From the NCBI RefSeq assembly GCF_030682935.1, contig NZ_JAUXNA010000310.1, forward strand, positions 1 to 42,439: a DNA stretch of 42,439 nt. The letters are read 5' to 3'. Positions 15,696-23,361 of this stretch are shown piece after piece; position 1 is the first letter of the stretch; the number at the start of each line of letters is the position of its first letter. The stretch is from Polaromonas sp. (GTDB lineage Bacteria; Pseudomonadota; Gammaproteobacteria; Burkholderiales; Burkholderiaceae_C). Below the pieces are notes generated by a model. The model searched no databases and was not told the origin of the DNA. It saw nothing but the letters and a program-made list of their open reading frames with translations. Both the position numbers and the translations under genes were made by a program.

Positions 15696-16820
15696 TCAGT
15701 CGACGGTGTGCCGCGCCGCTACCCAGGTCTGGAATTCGGGGTCCTCGAAGCGGTAGGCGCCATGGTCAATGCGCGCCATCAGCTGGAGCTTGGCGCCGGT
15801 GAGCCGGCGAATCGACGTTCTTGGCGCGCTGGCGGTCACCTCCGCAGACTCCAGCAACTCCTGAAGCTGCCTGAGCGCCTGGGTACCGTAAAGGTCCTGT
15901 ACCCCGCGGGCCGCCAGCAGCAGCACGGCACGGTCGGGGCGACTGAGTTCCTTCCAGGTCCTGGCGTAGCCGGTATCGTCGTGTACCCGGGCCAGGGTGT
16001 ACTGCAGCGCCTGCTCGGGCCCCTGCTGCTGGTATATCAGGTAGCGCTCGATGTACCACCGAAAGAATTCAGGCGTCTCCTTCAGCGCGGCAAACGCCTT
16101 CAGCGCATCTTCCAGACTCAGGGGCTGCCTGGCCACACTGGCCAGCTGCCTGACCGTGGCGTCGACAAACTCGCGCCCCAGCAATGGGAAGGGCTCCAGC
16201 GGAGCCCAGTTATAAAACGGCGCCGCCGAGCGCGAGAACATCTCCCGCAAGGCCGCCTCCGAAGACCCCGCGAAGAGCACCTTGATGCCGGGCTTGCGAA
16301 TGTCCAGACCCGCGCGCAGCGAGTGCGCCACCGCCTTGTGCTCAGGAGCGGCAAGCACCTGGGCCTCATCGATGACTAGCAGCAAGCGTTTCCTGGCCTT
16401 GTCGGCCGCCCGCAATGCCGCCTGGATAGCGGGTACCGCCGCTTTTTCCTTTTGAGCCAAATCCAGTTCGAGCGAGCCTTCGATGCCCAGCGCCAGCTTG
16501 CCGCTGCCCTTGACCCTGCTGATCGGCGTGTTCAGGTCTTCCCAGAACTTACCCAATCCCTTGGGCTGTGTTGCCAGCAGAATGGCGGTTGCCAGCGCTT
16601 GCCCCGGGTGGTCGGTGTCATCCCAGAGGTTGGTGTAGGCGGCCAGGTAGCCGGCGCGCATCGCGGCGGGAAGCAAATCGTGCTTCAAAAACTCGCTCTT
16701 GCCCATGCGCCGGCGCGCAAACAGACCCCGCGCTGAAGTTAACCCGAGGTCGAAACCCTGTAAGCAGGCCTGCGCCAGGTCTGGGCGTGGAAAGTGCCAA
16801 GGGTCGGTGATTTCACTCAT
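15696..16820 (-). CDS. AAA+/STAND-like ATPase of unknown role
   Basis: This 374-residue protein has a Walker A-like loop ARRRMGKS (residues 35-42, with A replacing the first glycine), a Walker B LLLVIDE (146-152) and a sensor-like strand VLFAGSS (181-187). It resembles the archaeal-ATPase/AAA_16 type of P-loop proteins, with an all-helical C-terminal half that probably includes a winged-helix region. No effector domain, nuclease or toxin partner is encoded beside it. The start ATG at 16818-16820 is followed by the coherent N-terminus MSEITDPWHF. Function is unknown; a regulatory or defence-linked role would be speculation. Confidence 0.65.
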   Translation of the reverse strand: MSEITDPWHFPRPDLAQACLQGFDLGLTSARGLFARRRMGKSEFLKHDLLPAAMRAGYLAAYTNLWDDTDHPGQALATAILLATQPKGLGKFWEDLNTPISRVKGSGKLALGIEGSLELDLAQKEKAAVPAIQAALRAADKARKRLLLVIDEAQVLAAPEHKAVAHSLRAGLDIRKPGIKVLFAGSSEAALREMFSRSAAPFYNWAPLEPFPLLGREFVDATVRQLASVARQPLSLEDALKAFAALKETPEFFRWYIERYLIYQQQGPEQALQYTLARVHDDTGYARTWKELSRPDRAVLLLAARGVQDLYGTQALRQLQELLESAEVTASAPRTSIRRLTGAKLQLMARIDHGAYRFEDPEFQTWVAARHTVD

Positions 16821-16831
16821 CCGACAAATTC

Positions 16832-16847
16832 TGACAGGTTTTTGTCA
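16832..16847. promoter_or_regulatory. Inverted repeat upstream of the orphan ATPase
   Basis: TGACA and TGTCA are separated by six bases, 12 bases upstream of the ATPase start in an AT-rich segment. It could be an operator. No cognate regulator can be named. Confidence 0.3.
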
Positions 16848-16996
16848 ATTGACTATTTTTCGTCGGAACCAGTCTGTTTGAGGCGCGTTTGAAGTCGAGT
16901 TCTGTGATAAAGGTCGCGAAGGTGGCAACCGGGCGGATGAGCATCGAAGCGGTGGCAGAGGGCACTGACCTGCCCTGATTTAGAAAGCGAAGCGGG

Positions 16997-17737
16997 TTAA
17001 TTGAAAGCTTCGCTGCCTACATCTACAGAAATCCGGACTGCATCATGACGCCAGAACTCGCGATCACAATCAAGAATTCGTCCATTTTGATCGTAGTTGA
17101 CGCGAATGATCATTAACAGCGGACTGCCTTCTGCCAAATTAAGATGGTGTGCCACGCTGGCATCCGCAGCTGTCGGATAAATATCAAAAGTAGCGCGCCC
17201 ACATTGGATGCCATATTGTTTTTGATATATCAATGTCAGCGACTCTGTCAAATCCATTTTCAAGATATCCGGAAAAATAACCGGATTGAGGTGGTGTTCG
17301 ACAAACACGGTAGCGCGTCCATCGACATAACGCAGACGGCGTATGCGGTGCAACTTACTCAACGGAAGAAGCTTCATCTTCCGGCACAACTCAGGGCTCG
17401 CCAATTCGGTACTCGTCGAGATAACCTGGGTAACCGCCTTGCGCCCCTGGCTTTCAACCATCTGATGAAAAAGCGATTTTGTAATGAGGTTGTACTCCAA
17501 TCGAGGTGGCGTAACAAACCAGCCACGTCTGCTTTCCCGGTAGATTGATCCTTCCATTGCCATTCTCTGCAGTGCTTCCCTGAGCGTGATGCGCGTCGTG
17601 GCAAACAAGCTGCTGAGCTCTCGCTCGGAGGGAAGTTTCGAGCCGGTCGCCAGGGTGCCACTGATGATTTGAGCTAACAGTGCTTGATAAATGGTGACAA
17701 CTTGAGTGGCAGATTTTTTTGTCACGGTATGGGTCAT
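16997..17737 (-). CDS. GntR-family regulator with UTRA ligand-binding domain (HutC/PhnF type)
   Basis: This 246-residue repressor-type protein has a GntR winged helix (about residues 15-80: SGTLATGSKLPSERELSSLF, then ITLREALQRMAMEGSIYRES) and a C-terminal UTRA domain (about 95-240). The frame is open another 112 codons upstream, but homology begins at MTHTVTKK, so I start at 17737. It diverges from the organophosphorus transport operon, with 416 bases between the starts. A TGGTCTAGACCA palindrome, a form known for this subfamily (for example DasR and NagR sites), lies just before the first operon gene. It is probably the local regulator, with a substrate-derived ligand. UTRA regulators often control phosphonate or aminosugar uptake. 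Confidence 0.85.
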   Translation of the reverse strand: MTHTVTKKSATQVVTIYQALLAQIISGTLATGSKLPSERELSSLFATTRITLREALQRMAMEGSIYRESRRGWFVTPPRLEYNLITKSLFHQMVESQGRKAVTQVISTSTELASPELCRKMKLLPLSKLHRIRRLRYVDGRATVFVEHHLNPVIFPDILKMDLTESLTLIYQKQYGIQCGRATFDIYPTAADASVAHHLNLAEGSPLLMIIRVNYDQNGRILDCDREFWRHDAVRISVDVGSEAFN

Positions 17738-18004
17738 GAGAAGTGGCTCCGCTTGTTTGAGCAACTTGCTCCGATTCTTAAGTGGACTGTGGGCGGCTGG
17801 CAGAAGGTGCGCAGTTTTGTCCCTGGCGGCGAGCTTCGCTTGCGGCGAACCACCCCACGCGGCTGGCGACTCGGGGCGCACCAGGGTTTTCATTTTATGC
17901 AGCCGCCGTTTGTCCATCCAACCCGCGCATGCGCGCAGATGTCGATGAGACGCGATCATGGATTGCCACGCTGCGTTCACCGTGACGAGGAGTCTGTCAC
18001 GCGT

Positions 18005-18030
18005 TACGGAAAATTCAACAATTTTCCGTA
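18005..18030. promoter_or_regulatory. Perfect 11-base inverted repeat in the divergent control region
   Basis: TACGGAAAATT (18005-18015) and AATTTTCCGTA (18020-18030) are exact complements around a four-base spacer CAAC. It is not followed by a T run and no gene ends here, so an operator or another protein-binding site is more likely than a terminator. Confidence 0.5.
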
Positions 18031-18129
18031 CAAATTTTCGACTCCACTTTTCACCGGCCAAGAAGCGGCGCAATGGAATGTCACACCAATGTCATTTTGG
18101 AAAGGTATCTTCAAGCCTCTCTCTTAATC

Positions 18130-18141
18130 TGGTCTAGACCA
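18130..18141. promoter_or_regulatory. GntR/UTRA-type operator TGGTCTAGACCA
   Basis: A perfect 12-base palindrome ends 12 bases before the start codon of the binding-protein gene. The same core is known as the site of HutC-subfamily GntR regulators such as DasR and NagR. A regulator of this subfamily is encoded divergently at 16997-17737. Binding there would block transcription or initiation of the operon. Confidence 0.7.
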
Positions 18142-18153
18142 AACAGGAAAATT

Positions 18154-19209
18154 ATGAATAAATTACTGATGACGAGTTTGCTTGCAGGTGTTTTGTCGAC
18201 AGCGGTTTCTGGCGCATATGCGCAGCCGGATCTAAGCAGTCTCATCACAGCGGCAAAAAAAGAAGGCGTTGTTAACAGTCTGGGCATGCCCGATGACTGG
18301 GCGAACTGGAAAGATACCTGGGCTCAGATGAAGAGCAAATATGGAATCTCTCATCAGGACACGGACATGAGTTCGGCGCAGGAAATCGCCAAGTTCGATG
18401 CCGAGAAAACCAACGCCTCTGGCGATATCGGTGACGTGGGCCACTCCTTTGGCCCGATTGCAGTGGCCAAGGGTGTGACAGTGCCGTACAAGCCAACGAC
18501 ATGGAATGATGTTCCTGCCTGGGCCAAGGACGCCGATGGTCACTGGATGCTGGCTTACACCGGAACGATGTCTTTCATCAGCAACAACAAGCTGGTGAAA
18601 AACCCACCAAAGAACTGGAAAGATTTATTGGCGGGTACGTACAAAGTCACGGTGGGTGAGGTCGGTGTTGCTTCGCAGGCCAACAGTGCGGTACTGGCCG
18701 CAGCGATCGCAGGCGGTGGTGACGAGAAGAACCTGGCCCCTGCATTCAAGTTGTTTGCAGAACTGGCCAAGCAAGGACGCCTTTCGCTGGCTAATCCGAG
18801 CATTGCAAATCTTGAAAAAGGCGAAGTTGAAGTGGGTCTTTTGTGGGATTTCAATTCCCTTAGCTATCGCAACAAGCTGGACGCTACCAATTTCACGGTT
18901 GCCATTCCTCAGGACGGCTCTGTGATCGCTGGCTACACCACGATCATCAACAAATATGCCAAGAACCCCAACGCAGCCAAGCTGGCACGTGAATACATCT
19001 TCAGCGATGAAGGCCAGATCAATCTGGCTCGCGGCAATGCTCGCCCTATTCGCACGTCTGTCGTCATGCCTAAAGACGTCAAAGCCAAGATGCTGCCTGA
19101 AGCGCAATACCAGAACGCCAAGCCCATCAAGGATTTTGCGGCATGGGAAGTAACCACCAAGGCCTTGCCCCGCCAATGGCAAGAGCAAGTCATAGTTTAC
19201 AACAAGTAA
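18154..19209 (+). CDS. Periplasmic substrate-binding protein, ABC importer (2-AEP/iron/polyamine-like class)
   Basis: The precursor has 351 residues. A Sec signal peptide (MNKLLMTSLLAGVLSTAVSG, then AYAQ) is cut near AYA-Q. The mature part resembles the type II binding proteins of the Fe3+/spermidine/2-aminoethylphosphonate class, with LAYTGTMSFISNNKLV and a C-terminal DEGQINLARGNARPIR segment. The frame is open to 18073, but the signal peptide fixes the start at 18154, after CAGGAAA. It is the first gene of an operon with a phosphodiesterase and a phosphatase, so a phosphorylated compound or phosphonate is the likely ligand. Direct evidence for the ligand is lacking. Confidence 0.8.
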   Translation: MNKLLMTSLLAGVLSTAVSGAYAQPDLSSLITAAKKEGVVNSLGMPDDWANWKDTWAQMKSKYGISHQDTDMSSAQEIAKFDAEKTNASGDIGDVGHSFGPIAVAKGVTVPYKPTTWNDVPAWAKDADGHWMLAYTGTMSFISNNKLVKNPPKNWKDLLAGTYKVTVGEVGVASQANSAVLAAAIAGGGDEKNLAPAFKLFAELAKQGRLSLANPSIANLEKGEVEVGLLWDFNSLSYRNKLDATNFTVAIPQDGSVIAGYTTIINKYAKNPNAAKLAREYIFSDEGQINLARGNARPIRTSVVMPKDVKAKMLPEAQYQNAKPIKDFAAWEVTTKALPRQWQEQVIVYNK

Positions 19210-19216
19210 GCATGAC

Positions 19217-20026
19217 GTGAATAACAAGGTTATCCTGGTTCTTATTGATGGCCTTGCCTGGCAGGTAGCCCATGACTGCATGGGCTACCTGCAAGGACTG
19301 CGTGAGGCTGGTCGCGCAAGTCTTTACCGTATGGATTGCGAGTTGCCGGCGCTGTCGCGTCCCCTCTATGAATGCGTCCTGACCGGCGTTCGCCCCGTCG
19401 ACAGCGGCGTGGTGCACAACGACGTAACAAGACTTTCAACAGAGGAAAGCATTTTTCACCTGGCGCGCAAGGCGGGCGCAACAACCGCTGCGGCGGCTTA
19501 TCACTGGATCAGTGAACTCTACAACCGCTCGCCCTATGACGCGGTCCGGGACCGCTTCACCGATGATGAAAGCCTGCCGATTCAACATGGTGTTTTTTAC
19601 CACGCTGACAGCTATCCCGATGACCATCTTTTCATTGATGGTGAAATCTTGCGGCGTCGGCATGACCCTGACTTTTTGTTGATCCATCCGATGAACACGG
19701 ACGATGCAGGACATCGCCATGGTTTGGAAAGTTCTCAATACCGCAATGCGGCGCGGCGCGCTGATAATTTTCTATCGGCTCATCTGCCGACTTGGATTGA
19801 GCAGGGCTACCAAGTCCTTGTGACCAGTGACCATGGCATGAACAAAGATCACACCCACCGTGGGGTGTTGCCGGAAGAGCGTCAGGTGCCGTTGTTTATC
19901 TTTGGCAAACACTTCAGTCACGACCCCGGAGCAGCGCCTCGCCAGCTCGAGTTGTGCGGCGTCATTGCTGAACTGCTTGGCGTTTCTCATGAAAAAATCT
20001 GGAATAAGAAACTCTTAGCTGCATGA
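19217..20026 (+). CDS. Alkaline phosphatase superfamily hydrolase (NPP/phosphonoacetate hydrolase-like)
   Basis: This 269-residue metal-dependent hydrolase carries the two-metal site of the family: D11 in VLIDGL, a likely nucleophile S47 in PALSRPLYE, D162 and H166 in TDDAGHRHG, D205/H206 in TSDHGM, and a further histidine near 212-214. It should cleave phosphodiesters, pyrophosphates, phosphomonoesters or a C-P bond. No signal peptide is visible, so it probably acts in the cytoplasm on imported substrate. It starts with GTG at 19217; the nearby ATG at 19212 is followed at once by a stop. Its stop overlaps the next start (ATGA). It is unusually short for NPP proteins, lacking accessory domains. 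Confidence 0.8.
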   Translation: MNNKVILVLIDGLAWQVAHDCMGYLQGLREAGRASLYRMDCELPALSRPLYECVLTGVRPVDSGVVHNDVTRLSTEESIFHLARKAGATTAAAAYHWISELYNRSPYDAVRDRFTDDESLPIQHGVFYHADSYPDDHLFIDGEILRRRHDPDFLLIHPMNTDDAGHRHGLESSQYRNAARRADNFLSAHLPTWIEQGYQVLVTSDHGMNKDHTHRGVLPEERQVPLFIFGKHFSHDPGAAPRQLELCGVIAELLGVSHEKIWNKKLLAA

Positions 20027-20910
20027 CGCCCTCTTCAAGCCGGTCCGCCGCCCCTTCTGCACTTGTTGCGGCGAGAAAGCCACTCATGCGCCATTGGCGC
20101 GCTGCGCTATTGTTGTTGCCCCTGCTGCTGATGTTGTCCATGTTTTCGTTCGCCCCGGCATTTTGGGTATTGATCAACAGCGTCAAAGTCGAGGGCTTGT
20201 GGTCACTCGCAAACTTTATTGAAGTATTGGGCTCGTCGTTTTACCGGCAAGCTTTTGCAAACAGCCTGTGGATTTCGGTAGGCTCAAGTTTCATTGGCCT
20301 GCTGATTGCCTTGGTCAGTGCAGCCTCCATCAAACGTGTTGACGGCACCTTGCGCGACGTGACTGTCGCGTTCACCAACATGGCGAGCAATCTAAGTGGC
20401 GTGCCTCTTGCCTTCGCTTTCATCATCATCATGGGTGCCAATGGTGCCGTAACCTTGTTGCTGCGCGAATGGGGGGTGATCGATAGTTTCAATATCTATT
20501 CGCGCGCTGGCCTGACCCTGATCTACACCTACTTTCAGGTGCCGCTGGCAGTGCTTTTGCTATATCCTGCCTTTGACGCTCTGGATGATGACTGGCAGGA
20601 GTCGGCCGCCTTACTGGGTGCATCCAGACTGCGCTACTGGCGCCTGATTGCATTGCCCGTCATCGCACCGGCGGTGCTGGGCACCTACATTTTGTTGTTT
20701 GCCAATGCCATGGGCGCTTACGCAAGCGCCTACGCGCTGATGACCGCCAACTACAACCTGGTGACCATCCGCATTTCCAGTCTGGTGGCAGGCGATATCT
20801 TTCTGGAACCCAACCTGGCGGCCGCGCTTTCGGTGATCCTGGTTGCCATGCTGGTGATCCTGGTGACGGTCAACCAGTTGCTGCTCAAGAGAACCTACCA
20901 TGCGCGCTAG
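20023..20910 (+). CDS. ABC transporter permease 1 (organophosphorus-type importer)
   Basis: This 295-residue inner-membrane protein has about six hydrophobic segments and the cytoplasmic EAA-type loop (WQESAALLGASRLRYWRLI, residues about 190-208) that contacts the ATPase. Sequence style matches PotB/PhnU-like permeases of the Fe3+/polyamine/2-AEP class. The start overlaps the hydrolase stop by four bases. The end overlaps the next permease by 11 bases, so the two are translationally coupled. Confidence 0.88.
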   Translation: MTPSSSRSAAPSALVAARKPLMRHWRAALLLLPLLLMLSMFSFAPAFWVLINSVKVEGLWSLANFIEVLGSSFYRQAFANSLWISVGSSFIGLLIALVSAASIKRVDGTLRDVTVAFTNMASNLSGVPLAFAFIIIMGANGAVTLLLREWGVIDSFNIYSRAGLTLIYTYFQVPLAVLLLYPAFDALDDDWQESAALLGASRLRYWRLIALPVIAPAVLGTYILLFANAMGAYASAYALMTANYNLVTIRISSLVAGDIFLEPNLAAALSVILVAMLVILVTVNQLLLKRTYHAR

Positions 20911-21670
20911 TCTTTATCACCGATGCGTTGTTGGCGCCCTGATTGCCCTGCTGAGCGTGCCAATTCTCGCCACGCTGCTGTACTCGTTTTCCCGTCACTG
21001 GGGCGCCACCATCCTGCCTGACGGACTTACGCTCGATTGGTACATCAAGCTTTGGCAGGATTTCCGTTTCTTGACGGCGTTTGCGCATTCGCTGCTCATC
21101 GCGATCGCGACGCTGGTCTTCAGTACGCTGATTGTGGTGCCCGCCACATTTGTCGTTTTTTACTATTTCCCCAAGCTCGATCGCTGGATGAACATTTTTA
21201 TTCTGATTCAGTTTGCCGTGCCGCCGGTGGTTTCATCGGTGGGTTTGCTGCAAATTTATGCCGATGGCCCGGTCCCCATCATTGGTACGCCGTGGGTTCT
21301 GATCGGTTGCTACTTCACGATTGTTCTTCCCTTCATGTACCGGGCACTGGTCAATGGCCTGCAGGGGCTGAACGTGCGCGATCTGATGGACGCGGCCCAC
21401 CTCCTGGGCGCCAGTACGCCCGTCGCATTTCTCCGCGTGATTCTGCCCAACATCCGCAAGGGCTTGATGGCTTCGCTGTTTTTGTCGTTTTCTTTTTTGC
21501 TGGGTGAGTTCGTATTTGCCAACATGCTGGTGGGTAACCGGTATGAAACGCTGAATGTGTACCTTTATTCCATGCGTCAAACCAGCGGGCACCTTACGAG
21601 CGCGATCGTGATGAGCTACTTTATGTTTACGCTGGGTGTGACCTGGATCGCCACCCGCCTCAGCCGATAG
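20900..21670 (+). CDS. ABC transporter permease 2 (organophosphorus-type importer)
   Basis: This 256-residue inner-membrane protein pairs with the preceding permease. It has six predicted hydrophobic segments and an EAA-type loop (DLMDAAHLLGASTPVAFLRV) near residues 160-180. It resembles PotC/PhnV-like permeases. Overlap of 11 bases upstream and a nine-base gap to the ATPase gene support one operon. Confidence 0.88.
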   Translation: MRASLYHRCVVGALIALLSVPILATLLYSFSRHWGATILPDGLTLDWYIKLWQDFRFLTAFAHSLLIAIATLVFSTLIVVPATFVVFYYFPKLDRWMNIFILIQFAVPPVVSSVGLLQIYADGPVPIIGTPWVLIGCYFTIVLPFMYRALVNGLQGLNVRDLMDAAHLLGASTPVAFLRVILPNIRKGLMASLFLSFSFLLGEFVFANMLVGNRYETLNVYLYSMRQTSGHLTSAIVMSYFMFTLGVTWIATRLSR

Positions 21671-21679
21671 GACGATTTC

Positions 21680-22696
21680 ATGAGCTACCTAACAGTTTCC
21701 AATTTATCAAAGTACTTCGGCAAAACAAGGGTGTTTGAGGACATTCATTTCGAGATCGAGGAAGGCGAGCTGGTCACACTGCTGGGACCCAGCGGATGCG
21801 GGAAATCCACCTTGCTTCGCTGCATTGCTGGCCTGACGGAGCCGGACAGCGGCCAGATCAGCGTGTCGGGCAATGACATTACCCGCGTTGTCCCGCAAAA
21901 GCGCGGCATCGGCATGGTGTTTCAAAATTACGCCTTGTTTCCCAATTTAACCGTGACGGGAAATATTGCTTTTGGCTTGAAAACGCAAAGCGTGCAGGCG
22001 GCTGAAATCGAACAGCGGGTGATGGAAGTCATCGCGCTGGTTGAGCTGCAGGGGCATGAAAACAAGTTTGTGCATCAGCTGTCCGGCGGTCAGCGCCAGC
22101 GTGTTGCTTTGGCCCGTGCGCTGGTAGTGCGGCCACGAATTTTGTTGCTGGATGAGCCCTTGTCAGCACTCGACGCGCGCATTCGCAAGAACCTCCGAGA
22201 GGAAATCCGACGCATTCAGTCGCAACTAAAACTGACCACCATCTTTGTGACCCACGATCAGGAAGAGGCACTCGTCCTGTCCGACCGTATCTTTGTGATG
22301 GATGAAGGGCGCATCGTTCAAGCCGGGTCGGCAGAAACGATATACACCCGCCCGGCAAACGAATTCGTGGCCCGATTCATGGGCAACTTCAACCTGCTGA
22401 GCCCTCTGCAGGTTCACAAATTGCTGGGGCTTCAGGTACAGGGGAAAATGGCAATCCGGCCTGAGTCGATTCATGTGGCCGAGGCAGGGCGAACCTATGA
22501 AAACCATCTAAGCGCCCCGTGCCGTGCCGTCGTGCGGCACCATCAGTTGCTCGGCAACGTCATTCGCTACCACGTCGATGCGCAAGGCTGCCACCTGATG
22601 GTCGATACGCTCAACCGGAGTTCTGACTTGCTATTGCAACAGGGCGCCCAGATTGACCTGCTGTTCAACAGCCAGGAATTGCAGGAAGTCGCCTGA
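21680..22696 (+). CDS. ABC transporter ATPase (PotA/PhnT-like)
   Basis: This 338-residue ATPase has Walker A LLGPSGCGKSTLLR (about residues 35-48), a Q-loop in FQNYALFPNLTV, signature LSGGQRQRVALARAL, Walker B ILLLDEPLSALD and the switch histidine in FVTHDQEEA. The C-terminal 90 residues form a TOBE-like regulatory domain. It completes a binding protein/two permeases/ATPase importer with the three preceding transport genes. Its stop shares one base with the HAD gene start (TGATG). Confidence 0.9.
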   Translation: MSYLTVSNLSKYFGKTRVFEDIHFEIEEGELVTLLGPSGCGKSTLLRCIAGLTEPDSGQISVSGNDITRVVPQKRGIGMVFQNYALFPNLTVTGNIAFGLKTQSVQAAEIEQRVMEVIALVELQGHENKFVHQLSGGQRQRVALARALVVRPRILLLDEPLSALDARIRKNLREEIRRIQSQLKLTTIFVTHDQEEALVLSDRIFVMDEGRIVQAGSAETIYTRPANEFVARFMGNFNLLSPLQVHKLLGLQVQGKMAIRPESIHVAEAGRTYENHLSAPCRAVVRHHQLLGNVIRYHVDAQGCHLMVDTLNRSSDLLLQQGAQIDLLFNSQELQEVA

Positions 22697-23361
22697 TGAC
22701 GCTGGCCATTTTTGACCTGGACGACACATTGATCGACGGCGACAGCGCGAGCCTGTGGCTGGGTTATATGGTGCAGCAGGGATGGGCTGATGGCGACATG
22801 CTGCACACCGAGCAGCAGATGATGCGGACTTATCACCTTGGCGATTTGTCCATGCTGGACTACATGAATTTTTGGCTTAAACCTCTTTGCGGAATAGCCG
22901 TTGCCGAGATAGCCCAACGGGCAGACGCTTTCGTGAGCGCCCTGATTCCGCCTCGGGTGTTTCCGGCGGCGCGGCGTCAAATGGATTGGCATCTCCAGCA
23001 GGGGCATCAGCTCCTGATCATTTCGGCCACCGCTGATTTCATTGTCCGGCGTGTCGCGTCCATGCTGGGTGTGGACGATGTCATCGCCATTGAACTGGAA
23101 GAGAAGGACGGCTGTTACACCGGTTCCACGCAGGGAGTTCTGAGCTTTCATGCAGGCAAGGTGCAGCGCTTGCAGGTGTGGATGGACAGCCATGGGAGCA
23201 GTTTACAGGGCAGCTATGGTTATAGCGACTCAGTGAATGATTTGCCGCTGCTTCGCGCAGTCGAGCATGCGAGTGTCGTCAATCCTTCCTCCTCGCTTGA
23301 GCAGATATCAGACCAGCATCAATGGCCCCAGTGTCACTGGCAGCTGGATTGCCTGGTCTAA
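22696..23361 (+). CDS. HAD-IB family phosphatase (SerB-like)
   Basis: This 221-residue cytoplasmic phosphatase has the HAD nucleophile motif IFDLDDTL (D7, D9), motif II IISATADF, a lysine in HAGKVQRL and motif IV GYSDSVNDLPLL. HAD-IB enzymes remove phosphate from serine, choline, histidinol and similar monoesters. As the last gene of the transport operon it could act on the product of the phosphodiesterase two permeases upstream, which would make a two-step release of phosphate. Its TAA overlaps the stop of the convergent Nramp gene. The fold is certain; the substrate is inferred. Confidence 0.85.
   Translation: MTLAIFDLDDTLIDGDSASLWLGYMVQQGWADGDMLHTEQQMMRTYHLGDLSMLDYMNFWLKPLCGIAVAEIAQRADAFVSALIPPRVFPAARRQMDWHLQQGHQLLIISATADFIVRRVASMLGVDDVIAIELEEKDGCYTGSTQGVLSFHAGKVQRLQVWMDSHGSSLQGSYGYSDSVNDLPLLRAVEHASVVNPSSSLEQISDQHQWPQCHWQLDCLV

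Larger units (their letters stand above)
17738..18153. other. 416-base divergent control region
   Basis: No protein is supported here; small frames on either strand lack family features. The region separates the GntR gene from the transport operon. It contains a strong 11-base inverted repeat (18005-18030) and the TGGTCTAGACCA palindrome (18130-18141). Its length is greater than most gaps in this window, leaving room for two promoters and a leader. Confidence 0.6.

Noticed and set aside
17738-18073. 112-codon N-terminal extension of the GntR regulator
   Set aside because: GntR/UTRA proteins are about 240-250 residues and begin close to the winged helix. The extension has no domain and occupies the control region.
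20900-20910. Frameshift suspected at the overlap of the two permease genes
   Set aside because: Both proteins have complete ends and the expected six-segment architecture. An 11-base overlap is normal coupling.
18154-23361. Assigning the operon firmly to 2-aminoethylphosphonate uptake (phnSTUV)
   Set aside because: The transporter class fits, but PhnW, PhnX or other 2-AEP enzymes are missing and the two hydrolases point to a different or broader substrate.
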